Notes: a model not told the origin generated them from the sequence alone. 64,000 nucleotides of DNA from G963662905 sp965230045 (GCA_965230045.1 OZ245940.1:2232001-2296000); one strand, 5' to 3'; counted from the stretch's first letter, positions 27,510 to 36,985 are shown. A program made the numbers and translations.

Positions 27510-27611
27510 ATCAAAAGAGTAGCCCTCAAGGCCCTGAAAATGGGGAAAACTATCGAAGAAACCGCCGAATTGACGGGATTGGGGGTGGGGGAGATTGAGG
27601 GGGTGAGGTAA
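27510..27611 (+). pseudogene. C-terminal remnant of a second Rpn-type gene
   Basis: This 34-codon piece reads IKRVALKALKMGKTIEETAE..., ends in VR-stop, and matches the tail of the gene ending at 25763 (IKRVALNALKMGKSIDEVVT..., ending MR-stop). It starts abruptly about 30 bp after the ATPase stop, so the rest of this Rpn copy was deleted. Confidence 0.7.
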
Positions 27612-27766
27612 GTATACTTACGCGACTTTTTTTTGGAAAAGTTTCTTCAAGACATATTTTTAATTGGTATACGACAAACTTTTATTGGAATAATTCGTTC
27701 TGTTTTATCGCCTTCGTAACAACTATCTTTGGTTTGATTGAAAAAGGTATGAGAGGAAGGCTGAAA

Positions 27767-30121
27767 TCACAGCATAATTCCTGCGCCAAATTGATGAAGA
27801 GGTTGATAATAGTTGTAGTCGCCATAAATTATTCCATACTTAAAAACAATTTTGTTGCCGATTTTCAGTAGTACTCCTGAGTCTATTAAACTATGCCAAC
27901 CATAACTTTCAGGTCTAGGAGACTTAGTGTAAGAAGTGTTAACTATATTGTCATAACCATATTCGTATTCATAGATTTCCATTTCATACCCTCCTCCTCC
28001 ACCTAAATAAACCCATAATGGATAAAATAATTTAAAAGTGATTCCAGTTGAAAAGTAGAAATTCCAGTTAACATGCTTACCAGTGTAATCAGTGTTATAA
28101 TTGTAATCTTTTTCTGTCCAAGCAAAAAAATCAGTCCAGAAATAATTTGTTTTGATTTTTGCATACCATCCAATATCAGAGGTTTTAAGTAGGCCATAAG
28201 TTAAACCAAATCGGCTAAACTTGTCATATGAATAGGCTAGAAAACCACCTCCAGTTTTTTTAATCCTACGTGCCTTAGCTACTGCTTTCTTTTCTTCTTT
28301 TTTCTCAATATTATTTATTTTTTTTATCTTATATTTCGCATATTTTGATTTTGATCCATCAGGGAACAATTTTAAATACTGCTCATAGTAATATTTTGAT
28401 GTGTGTTTGCTAGTTGCCTGATCTGCGTTTTTTATGTAATAGCTTTCGAGAAAGAAGGAAGCTTCTGTGATAAATTCTCCTGATGGATATTCTTGTACGT
28501 ATCTTTTGTATAAGGATGCATCATATTTTTTCTTTGCTTTATAATATAGTATTCTTTCATTTAACTGTTTTATAAATCGACTATTTGGATATTTTGAAGC
28601 ATATTCTTCTAACTGGGGAATATTTTTTGAGTTGGAAATACGTTGCCAATCCGTCTGTTCTCCTTCAATTGTAAAAGTGAATGTATTATTTGTATTATCT
28701 TCTATTCGAATTATTTTTGTGATATTCTCCTTGTTTTTAGCTTCTAATTTGATAATGTGTTCACCAAAAGATAATATTGTTTTTAGTGGAGTACTTCCTA
28801 TTTGTTCATTGTCAATAAAAGCTATTGCACTCATTGGATCCGAATATATGTTAACTTCGATTCCTTTAGGAAGATCTTTGTCTATGAATGTAATTTCATT
28901 TTTAGTGACCAAAATGGACTGCCTTAATGTGCCATAACCATTTTTCTTCATTTCCAACGTATATTCTCCAATAAGCAGGTTGCGCAATGTCAGTGGTGTT
29001 TTCCCTTTCTTCTCGCCATTAATCAAAACTATTGCGTCAAAGGGATCGGAGGCAATTTTGAGGTCGCCTGTAATCGGCATTGGATTTAATTGCAATGATT
29101 GTGGCTCACCGCTTATTACCTGAATTTTCCGGCTGTCGGTGCGGTGCTTGTTTTTGCGCGCTTCTATGGTGTAAAGCCCCGGTTCGAGCCTGCCGTTCCA
29201 GTTCGTTTTGGCTTTGTATTGGTCGTTAATATAAATATCGGCTTCATTTTCAGTGCTTATGCTAATATTGGCAAAGGCTTCCTTCATTTGGATCTGTATT
29301 TCCAGGTTTTGCCCTGATGTAAGTTGAACGGCTTCTTTTTTGGGGATGTACCATTGTTTGCGCAGGCTTATGGTATGCGTTCCGCCGGGGACTTCTTCGA
29401 GTGTGCAGGGCGTATATTTTCCGGTAGCTTTATCGTTTAAGAAAACCTCTGCGCCGGATTCAGGCAGGGAGGAAACGGAAATGCTGCCAAAATCGGGTTT
29501 TAAGAGGGCGTTGATTTCTTTGCGGCCATCGGCTTCGTCCAAAACAATTTTACCAGCTTCCGGCTGATATAAATTTTTGGAAATACGGTAAGTGTATGTG
29601 CCAAGCGGGAATTCTTTGTCCAATGGTGTTTGGCCGATATAAACGGTATCGTCAATATAAACATCGGCTTGTGCCGGCTCCGATTTAAAAATCAGGTATT
29701 GGGTTTGGATTTCTGCTTCATGTACAATGGTTTCAACCGTGCCTGTTGTTAAAACCATTTCATAAACAGTAGCTTTATTTATTGGAACAGGATAGAAGTA
29801 GTTTCTGAGTACGCCTAATTTCGGATGCATTATTGTCAGTTTTTTCGATCCGTAGGGTACATAAAGCCAATATTCACCTGTTTTATGTTCTGCTTTAACA
29901 ATGCTGAGCATTCCTGCTTCCCACTTAAAACCTGTTTGGGTTGTAACTACGCGGATCAATGCTGAAACATCACCATTTTGATCAATAACGGGACTGGTTA
30001 CCCTGGCCGTCATGTCCATGGGCAACTCTTTAAATGAAGCAACGGAAATTCCGCTTTGTGCCTTGCTTAGCGGCAATAGGAAAATGATGGCAATCACCAA
30101 GAGTATTAATTGTTTCATCAA
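27767..30121 (-). CDS. Multi-PEGA-domain exported protein with C-terminal barrel-like region
   Basis: A 784-residue protein with signal peptide (ends LSKAQ). About residues 140-500 contain at least five PEGA-type repeats of about 70 residues each. Typical repeats are AQADVYIDDTVYIGQTPLDK, SGAEVFLNDKATGKYTPCTL, NEADIYINDQYKAKTNWNGR, DPFDAIVLINGEKKGKTPLT and PMSAIAFIDNEQIGSTPLKT. Then comes a helical, TPR-like stretch (about 510-610). A C-terminal part rich in aromatic residues and short strands follows (about 635-784, ending FGAGIML) and could be an eight-stranded barrel. PEGA proteins are surface or S-layer-associated and their function is open. It is a single gene between an Rpn remnant and a pbpC remnant. 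Confidence 0.88.
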   Translation of the reverse strand: MMKQLILLVIAIIFLLPLSKAQSGISVASFKELPMDMTARVTSPVIDQNGDVSALIRVVTTQTGFKWEAGMLSIVKAEHKTGEYWLYVPYGSKKLTIMHPKLGVLRNYFYPVPINKATVYEMVLTTGTVETIVHEAEIQTQYLIFKSEPAQADVYIDDTVYIGQTPLDKEFPLGTYTYRISKNLYQPEAGKIVLDEADGRKEINALLKPDFGSISVSSLPESGAEVFLNDKATGKYTPCTLEEVPGGTHTISLRKQWYIPKKEAVQLTSGQNLEIQIQMKEAFANISISTENEADIYINDQYKAKTNWNGRLEPGLYTIEARKNKHRTDSRKIQVISGEPQSLQLNPMPITGDLKIASDPFDAIVLINGEKKGKTPLTLRNLLIGEYTLEMKKNGYGTLRQSILVTKNEITFIDKDLPKGIEVNIYSDPMSAIAFIDNEQIGSTPLKTILSFGEHIIKLEAKNKENITKIIRIEDNTNNTFTFTIEGEQTDWQRISNSKNIPQLEEYASKYPNSRFIKQLNERILYYKAKKKYDASLYKRYVQEYPSGEFITEASFFLESYYIKNADQATSKHTSKYYYEQYLKLFPDGSKSKYAKYKIKKINNIEKKEEKKAVAKARRIKKTGGGFLAYSYDKFSRFGLTYGLLKTSDIGWYAKIKTNYFWTDFFAWTEKDYNYNTDYTGKHVNWNFYFSTGITFKLFYPLWVYLGGGGGYEMEIYEYEYGYDNIVNTSYTKSPRPESYGWHSLIDSGVLLKIGNKIVFKYGIIYGDYNYYQPLHQFGAGIML

Positions 30122-30284
30122 ACTTATTTATTAGGCTACTAAAGTACATAATATTTTGTAAAACTATGCTGATTTTGTATTGTAATTTTTGTGGAATGAA
30201 TCTAAATATCGTATTCTGCCAATAAATAGCACTTTGCATATTCGCTTTGTTTGTTTTCTAACCAATTTCCCTACCTTCGTCTGC

Positions 30285-30368
30285 ATGAAAAGGGAAATCC
30301 TGCAAAAAATCTTTATCTATTCTGCTCTGTGTTTTGGGATGTTTTCCTGTTTTCCAGATTATAAATAG
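30285..30368 (+). pseudogene. Truncated duplicate of the pbpC 5' end
   Basis: The reading frame MKREILQKIFIYSALCFGMF... (27 codons to a stop) aligns with the first residues of PbpC at 34317, MKWTKLQKLIMYSGLIFGML. The 20 or so bases before both ATGs are also nearly identical (CCAATTTCCCTA(C/T)CTTCGTCTGC). Homology ends before the repeat element that starts at 30394. This is a remnant of a second pbpC-like gene or of a partial duplication. Confidence 0.6.
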
Positions 30369-30583
30369 TTGAAAATTTAATCATCTAAATATCGGTTCTA
30401 CACGGAATTTCGTGGAAAGAAATTAGAATGCTATTTCAAACAGATTCCTCCTTCCGATGGCTATCGGAATTCCTCATACTTCGGAAACTTTGTCGGAATG
30501 AACTGTGTTAAAAAGCAAGAGTTTTGTGTAATATTTTTCTTCAAACTACCTTTTTTTATTTGGAGGCAGTTTGAAGAAAAATA

Positions 30584-31157
30584 TTATGGTAAAGTAACCC
30601 TTAATTTGCTGATGTGATCCTCGTTATATGGTTCATTATCTGCTATTATGGCAAATATTTGTTTGATCAGTTTATTTGCAACCGCAATTATAGCCACCTT
30701 GTCGTGCTTTCCTTTAGCTGTCAACCGTTCATACAATATCCTGCACCCTTTATTGTAGCGCATAGCAGACAGAGCCGAGATGTATAGCTGTTTTCGTATA
30801 TGCCCGTTTCCCATTTTGCAGATATGACCCTTTCCCTTGACGCTGGTTCCCGACTGATATATCCTTGGACTTGTCCCTGCAAAAGCAATAAACTGTTTGT
30901 AGTGCAGGAATTTTTCAAAATTATTGGTTGCTGCAATGAGCACTGCTACAGCTTTCTTGCCAAATCCCGGTACACTGAGGATTAGCTTGCGGGTCTCGGC
31001 AAAGTGTGTTTTGCTGATATCCTCCAGTTGTTTCTCCAGCTTCTTTATTTCCCGCTTGAACTTTTCGATAATACTTTTCAGTGATCTTTTGAGTTCAGCA
31101 GTCAATACGCCACTTACCTGGAAAGCCTGTAATTGGTTAGACGTAGCTGTTTTTTGT
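30584..31157 (-). pseudogene. IS110 transposase, C-terminal part
   Basis: This is the C-terminal half of the split transposase (Transposase_20 domain, PF02371). It contains ILSVPGFGKKAVAVLI (helix-hairpin-helix-like), FIAFAGTSPRIYQSGTSVKG with the conserved catalytic serine in SGTS, and GNGHIRKQLYISALSAMRYN. The coding frame continues upstream as KQKTATSNQLQAFQVSGVLT to the IS1380 boundary and joins the N-terminal part at 32853-33262 in frame. The joined protein would have about 327 residues. Confidence 0.88.
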
Positions 31158-31161
31158 TTAG

Positions 31162-32852
31162 CCTGTTTAATTCATAAACTCCCAAAAACAGGCAAAATTT
31201 TTTAACCGAGCAGGGTCAGGCATTGCGAATCAAGAATAATCGCTTAAATTTCTATATATTTACTCTAGTCACATGGCTTATGAGCATAATTTTCCTATTT
31301 AGGTTTTCCCGTAAAGCCCATTGATAATTTTATTTGACATCAAGATGTTGAAGAACATTAGCTTACCGAATTTTGGCCTAAATCCTTAGGGTTTCAAATT
31401 TCTTAAAGCATTTCATAAACACCCGGTCGCTGTAAAATTCTGCAGGCAGCTCTATTTTAATTTTTGATTTCAGTACTTTGATCCGGGCAGCTACTTTGAT
31501 CAGCTTCAATTGAAGTGTTTTCATAGTTGCTTTAGCAAACTCTGTCCCTACTAACGCCATGCTTTGCAAGCTGTGCATCAGGACATAAGCAGCAGAATGC
31601 AAAAACAACCTGAACTGATTGGCCTTAAAGCTGTTGCAGGACATCCTGTCCGACTTAAGGTATGTTTTATGTTCTTTGATACGCAATTCGGCTGCGCCCC
31701 TTGCGCAATATCCTTGTTCGTAAAGCGCCTTGGCACGAACATTTTGCAGGCTGCTGACAATATACCTTACATTTGTCCCCATGCTGCTTACTTCTACTTT
31801 GACTACCACTCGTTCGGCAAAAGCCCAACTGGATGCCTGATATTGAAAGCTATGATAACGTTTCACTGGTGTACCCGACTGTTGGAAGTTTTTTTTGGCG
31901 CTTTCTATGGTTATTTTGGCCTTTTGGTTTAAAACAGAATTGCCACTGAGCCCTGTGATAAATTCAACCCTATGGCTCTCCCTTGCCCACTCCATAAACT
32001 CTTTGGAACAAAAATGGCTGTCGCCCCTAAGGATGATCATCGTGTTGGGCCAATGCTGGCGCAGGTAGCTTATGATGCGTTTGTGGATCGAAAAAACATC
32101 AAGGCTTTTGCTGCGGCGGCCAGGTTTGAGGATAGTGGTTACCAGCTTGCCCGAAAAGCCTTCATATATGTGCAAAGGCATATAGCAATAGTCCCCGTAG
32201 TAATTATTGAACATGGTAAGCTGCTGATTACCATATGTTAAGCTGCTTGTATCGTCAGAATCAAGTATAATAATTTTTGGTTCGTGGTCATAGGAAGCGA
32301 TAAATTTATCTACAAAGACCTTGGCCATTTTGTAGTTCTGAGAAGCCGTGATTTGATTCTCAAAACGACTCATTGTAGGCTGGGCTGAAAGGCTTTCTGT
32401 AGTCTCACAGCATACCTTAACTACCTCATCGTCCCTGAGCGCATTGCAGTCATTTGCATCTTCATAGCCTGCAGCAATTTGCATAATACGCTGGCTTAGA
32501 AGGCGTTTTGTGCTGTGCTTGACATAACTTTGGTTGCGGGGGTCTTCAATGCAGCCTGCAAGGCTGTCGATTAAACCAAGCTGTTTTTCTACTTCGCGAA
32601 GCAATAATAGGCCGCCATCACTTGATGTCTTTTTCAAAGTAAAGTTAACCTCAACCTTTTTGCCATTTGAACTGGTGAGAGGAAAAAGGCTCTTTTGTGT
32701 AATTTCCTGTGGTTTTGTGCCACTGTTTGAAATATTCTTTGTATTTTTAGCCATAGGGATTTTTGTTTTTGTTTGCCGACATAAAGATACTGAATATCAA
32801 TGAGGTATCGCACAAATTTCCCTATTTTTTTTTGGTTTATGAATAATTTAGG
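31162..32852 (-). mobile_element. Complete IS1380-family insertion sequence
   Basis: A 1691-bp element with imperfect inverted repeats starting CCTGTTTAATTCATAAAC (left) and CCTAAATTATTCATAAAC (right, read inward). The 4-bp duplication TTAG lies at 31158-31161 and 32853-32856. Both fit the IS1380 family (CCT ends, 4-bp duplication). Removing the element and one TTAG restores the IS110 frame as LELITKQKTATSNQ. Confidence 0.92.
31378..32754 (-). CDS. IS1380 family transposase
   Basis: A 458-residue DDE transposase with no internal stop. Catalytic aspartates lie in IIILDSDDTSSLTYGNQQ and TMIILRGDSHFCSKEFMEW. The glutamate region is LRIKEHKTYLKSDRMSCNSF followed by ANQFRLFLHSAAYVL, a family hallmark. 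N-terminal domain: SSDGGLLLLREVEKQLGLID. Full length for the family and the only gene of its element. Confidence 0.95.
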   Translation of the reverse strand: MAKNTKNISNSGTKPQEITQKSLFPLTSSNGKKVEVNFTLKKTSSDGGLLLLREVEKQLGLIDSLAGCIEDPRNQSYVKHSTKRLLSQRIMQIAAGYEDANDCNALRDDEVVKVCCETTESLSAQPTMSRFENQITASQNYKMAKVFVDKFIASYDHEPKIIILDSDDTSSLTYGNQQLTMFNNYYGDYCYMPLHIYEGFSGKLVTTILKPGRRSKSLDVFSIHKRIISYLRQHWPNTMIILRGDSHFCSKEFMEWARESHRVEFITGLSGNSVLNQKAKITIESAKKNFQQSGTPVKRYHSFQYQASSWAFAERVVVKVEVSSMGTNVRYIVSSLQNVRAKALYEQGYCARGAAELRIKEHKTYLKSDRMSCNSFKANQFRLFLHSAAYVLMHSLQSMALVGTEFAKATMKTLQLKLIKVAARIKVLKSKIKIELPAEFYSDRVFMKCFKKFETLRI

Positions 32853-33262
32853 TTAGTAATCAGTTCCAGGGCTGTCAATAACTGCTGCATAGCAAAAATT
32901 TCCTTTGATGGCGGTGTCCATAGATCAACTTTTTTAAAAGTAGATGCGTAGTCATAGATGGTTTTGGCGCATACTGGATCGGTCTTTGCACGCTGTAACT
33001 TCATCTGCGAATAACGCCTTATGATCAAAGGGTTTATCACGGAAACTTCAATATTTTTCTTAGACAGGAACATAGCCAATTTCAAGCTATATGGCCCTGT
33101 TGCTTCCATGACATAAGTTTTGTCCTTACCGTATTTTTTGACCAGAGCCTGAAAGCCTTTTGTAGTCTGTTCAAAATCTGAAAAACCCGTTTTATGGTCT
33201 CGGTCTGACCCATAAGCATCAAATGTTTGCTTGCTAATGTCAATTCCAATATATTTGTCCAT
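32853..33262 (-). pseudogene. IS110 transposase, N-terminal part
   Basis: This part carries the RuvC-like DEDD domain (PF01548): YIGIDISKQTFDAYG (first D), VMEATGPYSLKLAMF (E) and RRYSQMKLQRAKTDPVCAKT (the D region). Native codons run to LELIT at the IS1380 boundary, and the few codons after that in the open frame come from IS1380 sequence. It is the partner of the 30584-31157 fragment. Confidence 0.88.
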
Positions 33263-33962
33263 GACTATTGTTTTTTAAAAGACGGAACTATTGTTTTCTT
33301 ATCTATCCTTTATACAGGCTTTATGCCTAATGAACTGTCCAAGATAGCAATAGAAGAGGGAGGGGAACCACCATTCCGAACGGTCTTGATGACAAATGAC
33401 GCAAGTAGTTTTCTTCCCTCCCTTCGTCTTATTTATTATTAATCCAGCGAATTTATTAAATTTTACGTTATTTCTTAAAATGCAAATATAGGATGACGCA
33501 TTTTTATGGAGTCAGGAGGCAAATGCGGCGCACTTCGACTTGGTTCGGCTACGCTCACCACAGGACGCTCAGTGACCAGGCCGCATTTGCCTTAAACACT
33601 TGTTAAACAGCGTCATTCCGACCGGAACAAGGCCAAACGAAGTGATTAAGGCTTTGTGAAGGGAGGAATCTGTTAGGGTTCAATGGTTTATTAATAAATA
33701 TCTGCATATTATTTTCAAACATTATTGTTACCCACGAAATTCTTAGTAGAACCTAAATATCAAAATTTTATAAAGCCTAATGCTTTAAATTCGGGGGTCT
33801 CGCTTTCATTTTACAGGATATTTGTTGGCAATAGAATTATTTAGGAATTCGGGATTAACCACCTGTTTTGCGAATACTTCTAATGATTTTACGATAGACA
33901 GATTTTTTAATCAATTTATTTTCAAAACAAGAATCATCCTCGTTTAGACGGCGGGGCGGCCT

Positions 33963-34105
33963 GTCAAAACTGTGGGCCGGATGAGGGTGAATTCCCGATG
34001 CTTAGAATTTCCATCAAAGGGCCAAAAGCTTTGCCGAGGTACGAGGCACTACTTTGATTGGAAATTCTTGGCATCGGGAAGAGCGGGGGGAAGCTTTGTT
34101 TTGAC
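33963..34105. repeat. Long imperfect palindrome upstream of pbpC
   Basis: Arms of about 28 bp (TTCCCGATGCTTAGAATTTC from 33992; GGAAATTCTTGGCATCGGGA up to 34079) are about 90% complementary around a 32-nt loop. They are framed by GTCAAAAC (33963-33970) and GTTTTGAC (34098-34105). Immediately downstream (34113-34142) is a second small inverted repeat around TTCCTTTTGTGTC and GACAAAAGGAA. The rest of 33762-34316 shows no gene. Confidence 0.6.
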
Positions 34106-34316
34106 TTGGCTTTTTGGTTCCTTTTGTGTCAAGACAAAAGGAATATAAATTACAGCCGAAGACATGCTTTATATTCAATATTTTTAGAGTTTACAGACGC
34201 CTAAAGTTAAAAATGGGTATCTTTTCCGGATAACAGGAGGGCATAAAAAAATAGGATTAGCAAACATTCTCTAGTACGATCGGATTTTTAATCCCAATTT
34301 CCCTATCTTCGTCTGC

Positions 34317-36623
34317 ATGAAGTGGACTAAGCTGCAAAAACTGATTATGTATTCCGGATTGATTTTCGGAATGCTGTCTTTATTGATGATTGTTGCTGAT
34401 GCCGTTTTCCCTTTTCGCGTGCCCATGCACTATTCGCCTGTTGTTTACGATCAAAAGGGCGATATCCTACATGCTTCGCTCAATGAGCACGACCGTTGGT
34501 GTTTTGAGGCCGGAACGGATGAAATCAGTCCTTTGCTCAAAGATTTCCTTTTGTTTAAAGAAGACCGCTTGTTTTATTATCATCCCGGAATTGATCCACT
34601 CGCGATTTTGCGCGCTTTGTGGAAAAATACCGTCGAGGGCGAAATCACTTCCGGAGCCAGCACCATCACAATGCAGCTGGCACGATTGCTGCAGCCTGCC
34701 GACCGGACTTATGCCAATAAACTTAAGGAAATGTGGCATGCGCTCCAGTTGGAACTGCATTACAGCAAAGAGGAAATCCTGCTGCTTTATCTGAATAAAC
34801 TGCCTTATGGCGGCAATATTGAGGGCGTGAAAACTGCTTCTTACTTTTATTTCGGCCTGAAACCCCAAAACCTGAGTGCCGCACAGCTGGCCAGCTTGAT
34901 GCTGATCCCCAACGATCCTTCGGGTCTGAATTTTCAAAAGCCTGAATATCTGCTGCCTGCACGCAATAAGTGGCTGGCAAAACTGAATGAACATGGATTG
35001 ATCCACGATGAAAGTTTTCGGGATGCAATTCTGGAGCCATTACCGGAAAACCGTAGCGAGCGTCCTTTTGAAATTTCGCATTTGGCACGCTATCTTAAGC
35101 AGAATAATCCGCAAAAAACAGAATTTCATACTTTTATCGATCAGAATATTCAAAAGACACTGGAGGCTTTGCTGCAGCAGGAGATTAAGCGCTTGCGGAT
35201 GTTTGCTGCGGTAAATGCAGCGGCCATGGTCATTGATAACAGCAACGGGCAGCTTATCGCTTATGCAGGTTCTGCTGATTTTTCGGATGATGTCCATCAG
35301 GGCGAAGTAGATGGCGTTCAGGCGGTTCGGTCGCCCGGAAGCACGCTCAAGCCGCTTTTGTACGGCCTCGGTATTGATGAAGGATTGATCACGCCCATGC
35401 GCAGGATCCGTGATTTGCCGCTGCGGTACGGGAGTTGGGAGCCGGTAAACTATATGCGCAACTATCGCGGGCGGGTGACCGCTGCCGAAGCTTTGGCGCA
35501 ATCGCTCAATGTGCCTGCCGTAAAGTTGCTGGAAGAATATGGTCTGGAGAAATTTCTAAATGCTGTTGATCAATTTGAAATAAAAGGGATCAGCGATGCG
35601 CGGAACTCTTTGGGGTTATCGGTGATTTTGGGCGGTTGCGGTGCGCGTTTATCCGAGTTGATGAAAATTTATTCCTGCTTAGCGAAAGAAGGATTGATGT
35701 ATCCGATTCAATATTTTCAAGGTCAATATCCGGAAACTGTACCCGATACGCTTTTGAGCCCTGAAGCAGCTTATATGGTTACCGATATCCTGACACAGCA
35801 CGACCGTCCGGATCTGCCTTCGGTTTACCGTTCAGCCGGAAATTTACCGCCAATAGCCTGGAAAACAGGCACATCATTCGGACGGAAGGATGCCTGGAGC
35901 ATTGGTTATAACAAAAAGTACACAGTGGGGATTTGGGTGGGCGATTTCCGTGGAACGAGCATTCCTGCATTGAGTGGTGCCGATTTTGCTTCTCCTTTGC
36001 TGTTTTCTGTTTTTACATCCATCGACCGAAACCGTGAAGAAAACTGGTATCTGCCCCCCGGGGGAATCGCTTACCGTATGGTCTGCCAGGAATCGGGCTT
36101 GCCGCCCACAGATCATTGCGAAAACCTTGTGATGGATATGTATATTCCCGCTGTTTCGGATATGCACGAATGCGATTTTAAAAAACTGACTTTTGTAAGC
36201 AATGATGAATCAGTGAGTTATTGTTCTCATTGTTTGCCATCATCGGGCTACCGCCAAAAATGGTATCCCGATTATGATGCAGAAATGCTGCGTTTTATGG
36301 ATCACAACGGCATCGCTTATGAGCGTCCGCCGCAGCATAATCCGCTCTGCCGGCATATCGCTTCCGAAAATGCCCCTAAAATACTGAGCCCGCAGGCAAA
36401 TATGCGCTACATCATACCGGCCAAAGGACAGAAAATTGCTTTGAGCTGCAATGTTTCATCCGATGTGCATAAAGTATATTGGTTTGTGGATGATGTGCTG
36501 ATCGGGGAAACCGAAGCCGGTAAACGTTTGTTTTACAGCCCCAAAACAGGAAAACAAAGAATTACCTGTACCGACGATCTGGGCAGGAGCAGCTCGCTGA
36601 TGATTGAGGTGAGAGGATTGTAA
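34317..36623 (+). CDS. pbpC: Penicillin-binding protein 1C
   Basis: A 768-residue bifunctional peptidoglycan synthase. One membrane anchor lies at about 9-31. The GT51 glycosyltransferase domain has EDRLFYYHPGIDP (catalytic E near 82) and SGASTITMQLARLL. The transpeptidase domain has SPGSTLKPLLYG (active-site S near 341), and KTGTSFGRKDAWSIGY (near 515). The C-terminal 80 residues (NMRYIIPAKGQKIALSCNVS...) match the BiPBP_C domain that marks the PBP1C class. TATCTTCG just before the ATG resembles a -7 element, which would give a very short leader. The same leader occurs in the remnant at 30285. Confidence 0.95.
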   Translation: MKWTKLQKLIMYSGLIFGMLSLLMIVADAVFPFRVPMHYSPVVYDQKGDILHASLNEHDRWCFEAGTDEISPLLKDFLLFKEDRLFYYHPGIDPLAILRALWKNTVEGEITSGASTITMQLARLLQPADRTYANKLKEMWHALQLELHYSKEEILLLYLNKLPYGGNIEGVKTASYFYFGLKPQNLSAAQLASLMLIPNDPSGLNFQKPEYLLPARNKWLAKLNEHGLIHDESFRDAILEPLPENRSERPFEISHLARYLKQNNPQKTEFHTFIDQNIQKTLEALLQQEIKRLRMFAAVNAAAMVIDNSNGQLIAYAGSADFSDDVHQGEVDGVQAVRSPGSTLKPLLYGLGIDEGLITPMRRIRDLPLRYGSWEPVNYMRNYRGRVTAAEALAQSLNVPAVKLLEEYGLEKFLNAVDQFEIKGISDARNSLGLSVILGGCGARLSELMKIYSCLAKEGLMYPIQYFQGQYPETVPDTLLSPEAAYMVTDILTQHDRPDLPSVYRSAGNLPPIAWKTGTSFGRKDAWSIGYNKKYTVGIWVGDFRGTSIPALSGADFASPLLFSVFTSIDRNREENWYLPPGGIAYRMVCQESGLPPTDHCENLVMDMYIPAVSDMHECDFKKLTFVSNDESVSYCSHCLPSSGYRQKWYPDYDAEMLRFMDHNGIAYERPPQHNPLCRHIASENAPKILSPQANMRYIIPAKGQKIALSCNVSSDVHKVYWFVDDVLIGETEAGKRLFYSPKTGKQRITCTDDLGRSSSLMIEVRGL

Positions 36624-36667
36624 AACAATGGGTTAAGATATTGATTTTAGAGTACGCGTTCCGGGAA

Positions 36668-36985
36668 TTATTTATTTCTTTTCAGTTTTGTTGGATTTTG
36701 ACGTGTATCAAAAACATCGGCCATTTTTATAAAACCAGATTTCCTGTCAATAGAGTATATTAGTTTGTAGTTCTTGTAAATCAGGTATCTGTATTCAATA
36801 TTCCGTTCAAGCAAATTTTCTTCAATTTGTCCAATTTCCGGCCTGTGGGTCAGTCTGTCCGCTTCATGTATAATGTTTTTGAGGAGTTTGCTTGCTACGG
36901 ATGGGCTGGCCGATTCCAAATAGAAATTATAGATATTATCAAGCTGGTGCTCAGCAAATTCTGACCAAATAATACGGAATTCCAT
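36668..36985 (-). CDS. RelE/ParE family toxin
   Basis: A 105-residue protein of the ParE/RelE toxin superfamily. It starts MEFRIIWSEFAEHQLDNIYN and contains a helix with ASPSVASKLLKNI, RLTHRPEIGQIEE, and closing strands EYRYLIYKNYKLIYSIDRKS, then IKMADVFDTRQNP. The C-terminal V(F)DTRQNP is characteristic. Its start overlaps the antitoxin stop by one base (TAATG), the usual coupled arrangement. ParE types poison gyrase and RelE types cleave mRNA; this sequence looks closer to ParE. Confidence 0.88.
   Translation of the reverse strand: MEFRIIWSEFAEHQLDNIYNFYLESASPSVASKLLKNIIHEADRLTHRPEIGQIEENLLERNIEYRYLIYKNYKLIYSIDRKSGFIKMADVFDTRQNPTKLKRNK

Larger units (their letters stand above)
30502..33496 (-). 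mobile_element. IS110-family element carrying a nested IS1380 element
   Basis: The ends were set by comparison with the uninterrupted sequence of copy 2. The repeat reads CGGAATGA up to 30501 and resumes CGCATTTTT at 33497. ATGA occurs at both junctions and could be the shared core or a duplication, so ends are known to about 4 bp. IS110 elements lack strong inverted repeats, as here. Without the nested IS1380 the element is about 1300 bp, normal for the family. Confidence 0.8.
30394..33753 (+). repeat. GGTTCTAC element copy 1 (MITE-like), interrupted by an IS110 element
   Basis: The element begins GGTTCTACACGGAATTTCGT and ends, read inward from the right, GGTTCTACTAAGAATTTCGT. It is flanked by the 8-bp duplication TAAATATC (30386-30393 and 33754-33761). 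Without the inserted IS110 (about 30502-33496) it is about 365 bp long and has no gene. Its interior is REP-like, with AACAGATTCCTCC, GTCATTCCGACCGG and GGGAGGAATCTGTT. Copies 2 and 3 lie at 49982-51589 and 37808-37949. Confidence 0.85.

Noticed and set aside
31171..32843. TTCATAAAC as the outer ends of the IS1380 element
   Set aside because: No target duplication fits these ends. Ends at CCT (31162 and 32852) give a 4-bp TTAG duplication and restore the IS110 frame.
33227..33442. 71-codon open frame on the plus strand
   Set aside because: It lies in the non-coding right part of the IS110 element and overlaps the transposase start; no known IS110 gene matches.
30394..33753. The GGTTCTAC repeat as simple terminal repeats of the IS110 element
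   Set aside because: IS110 sits inside the repeat, whose two parts join to match the other copies, and the 8-bp duplication lies outside the repeat rather than next to IS110.
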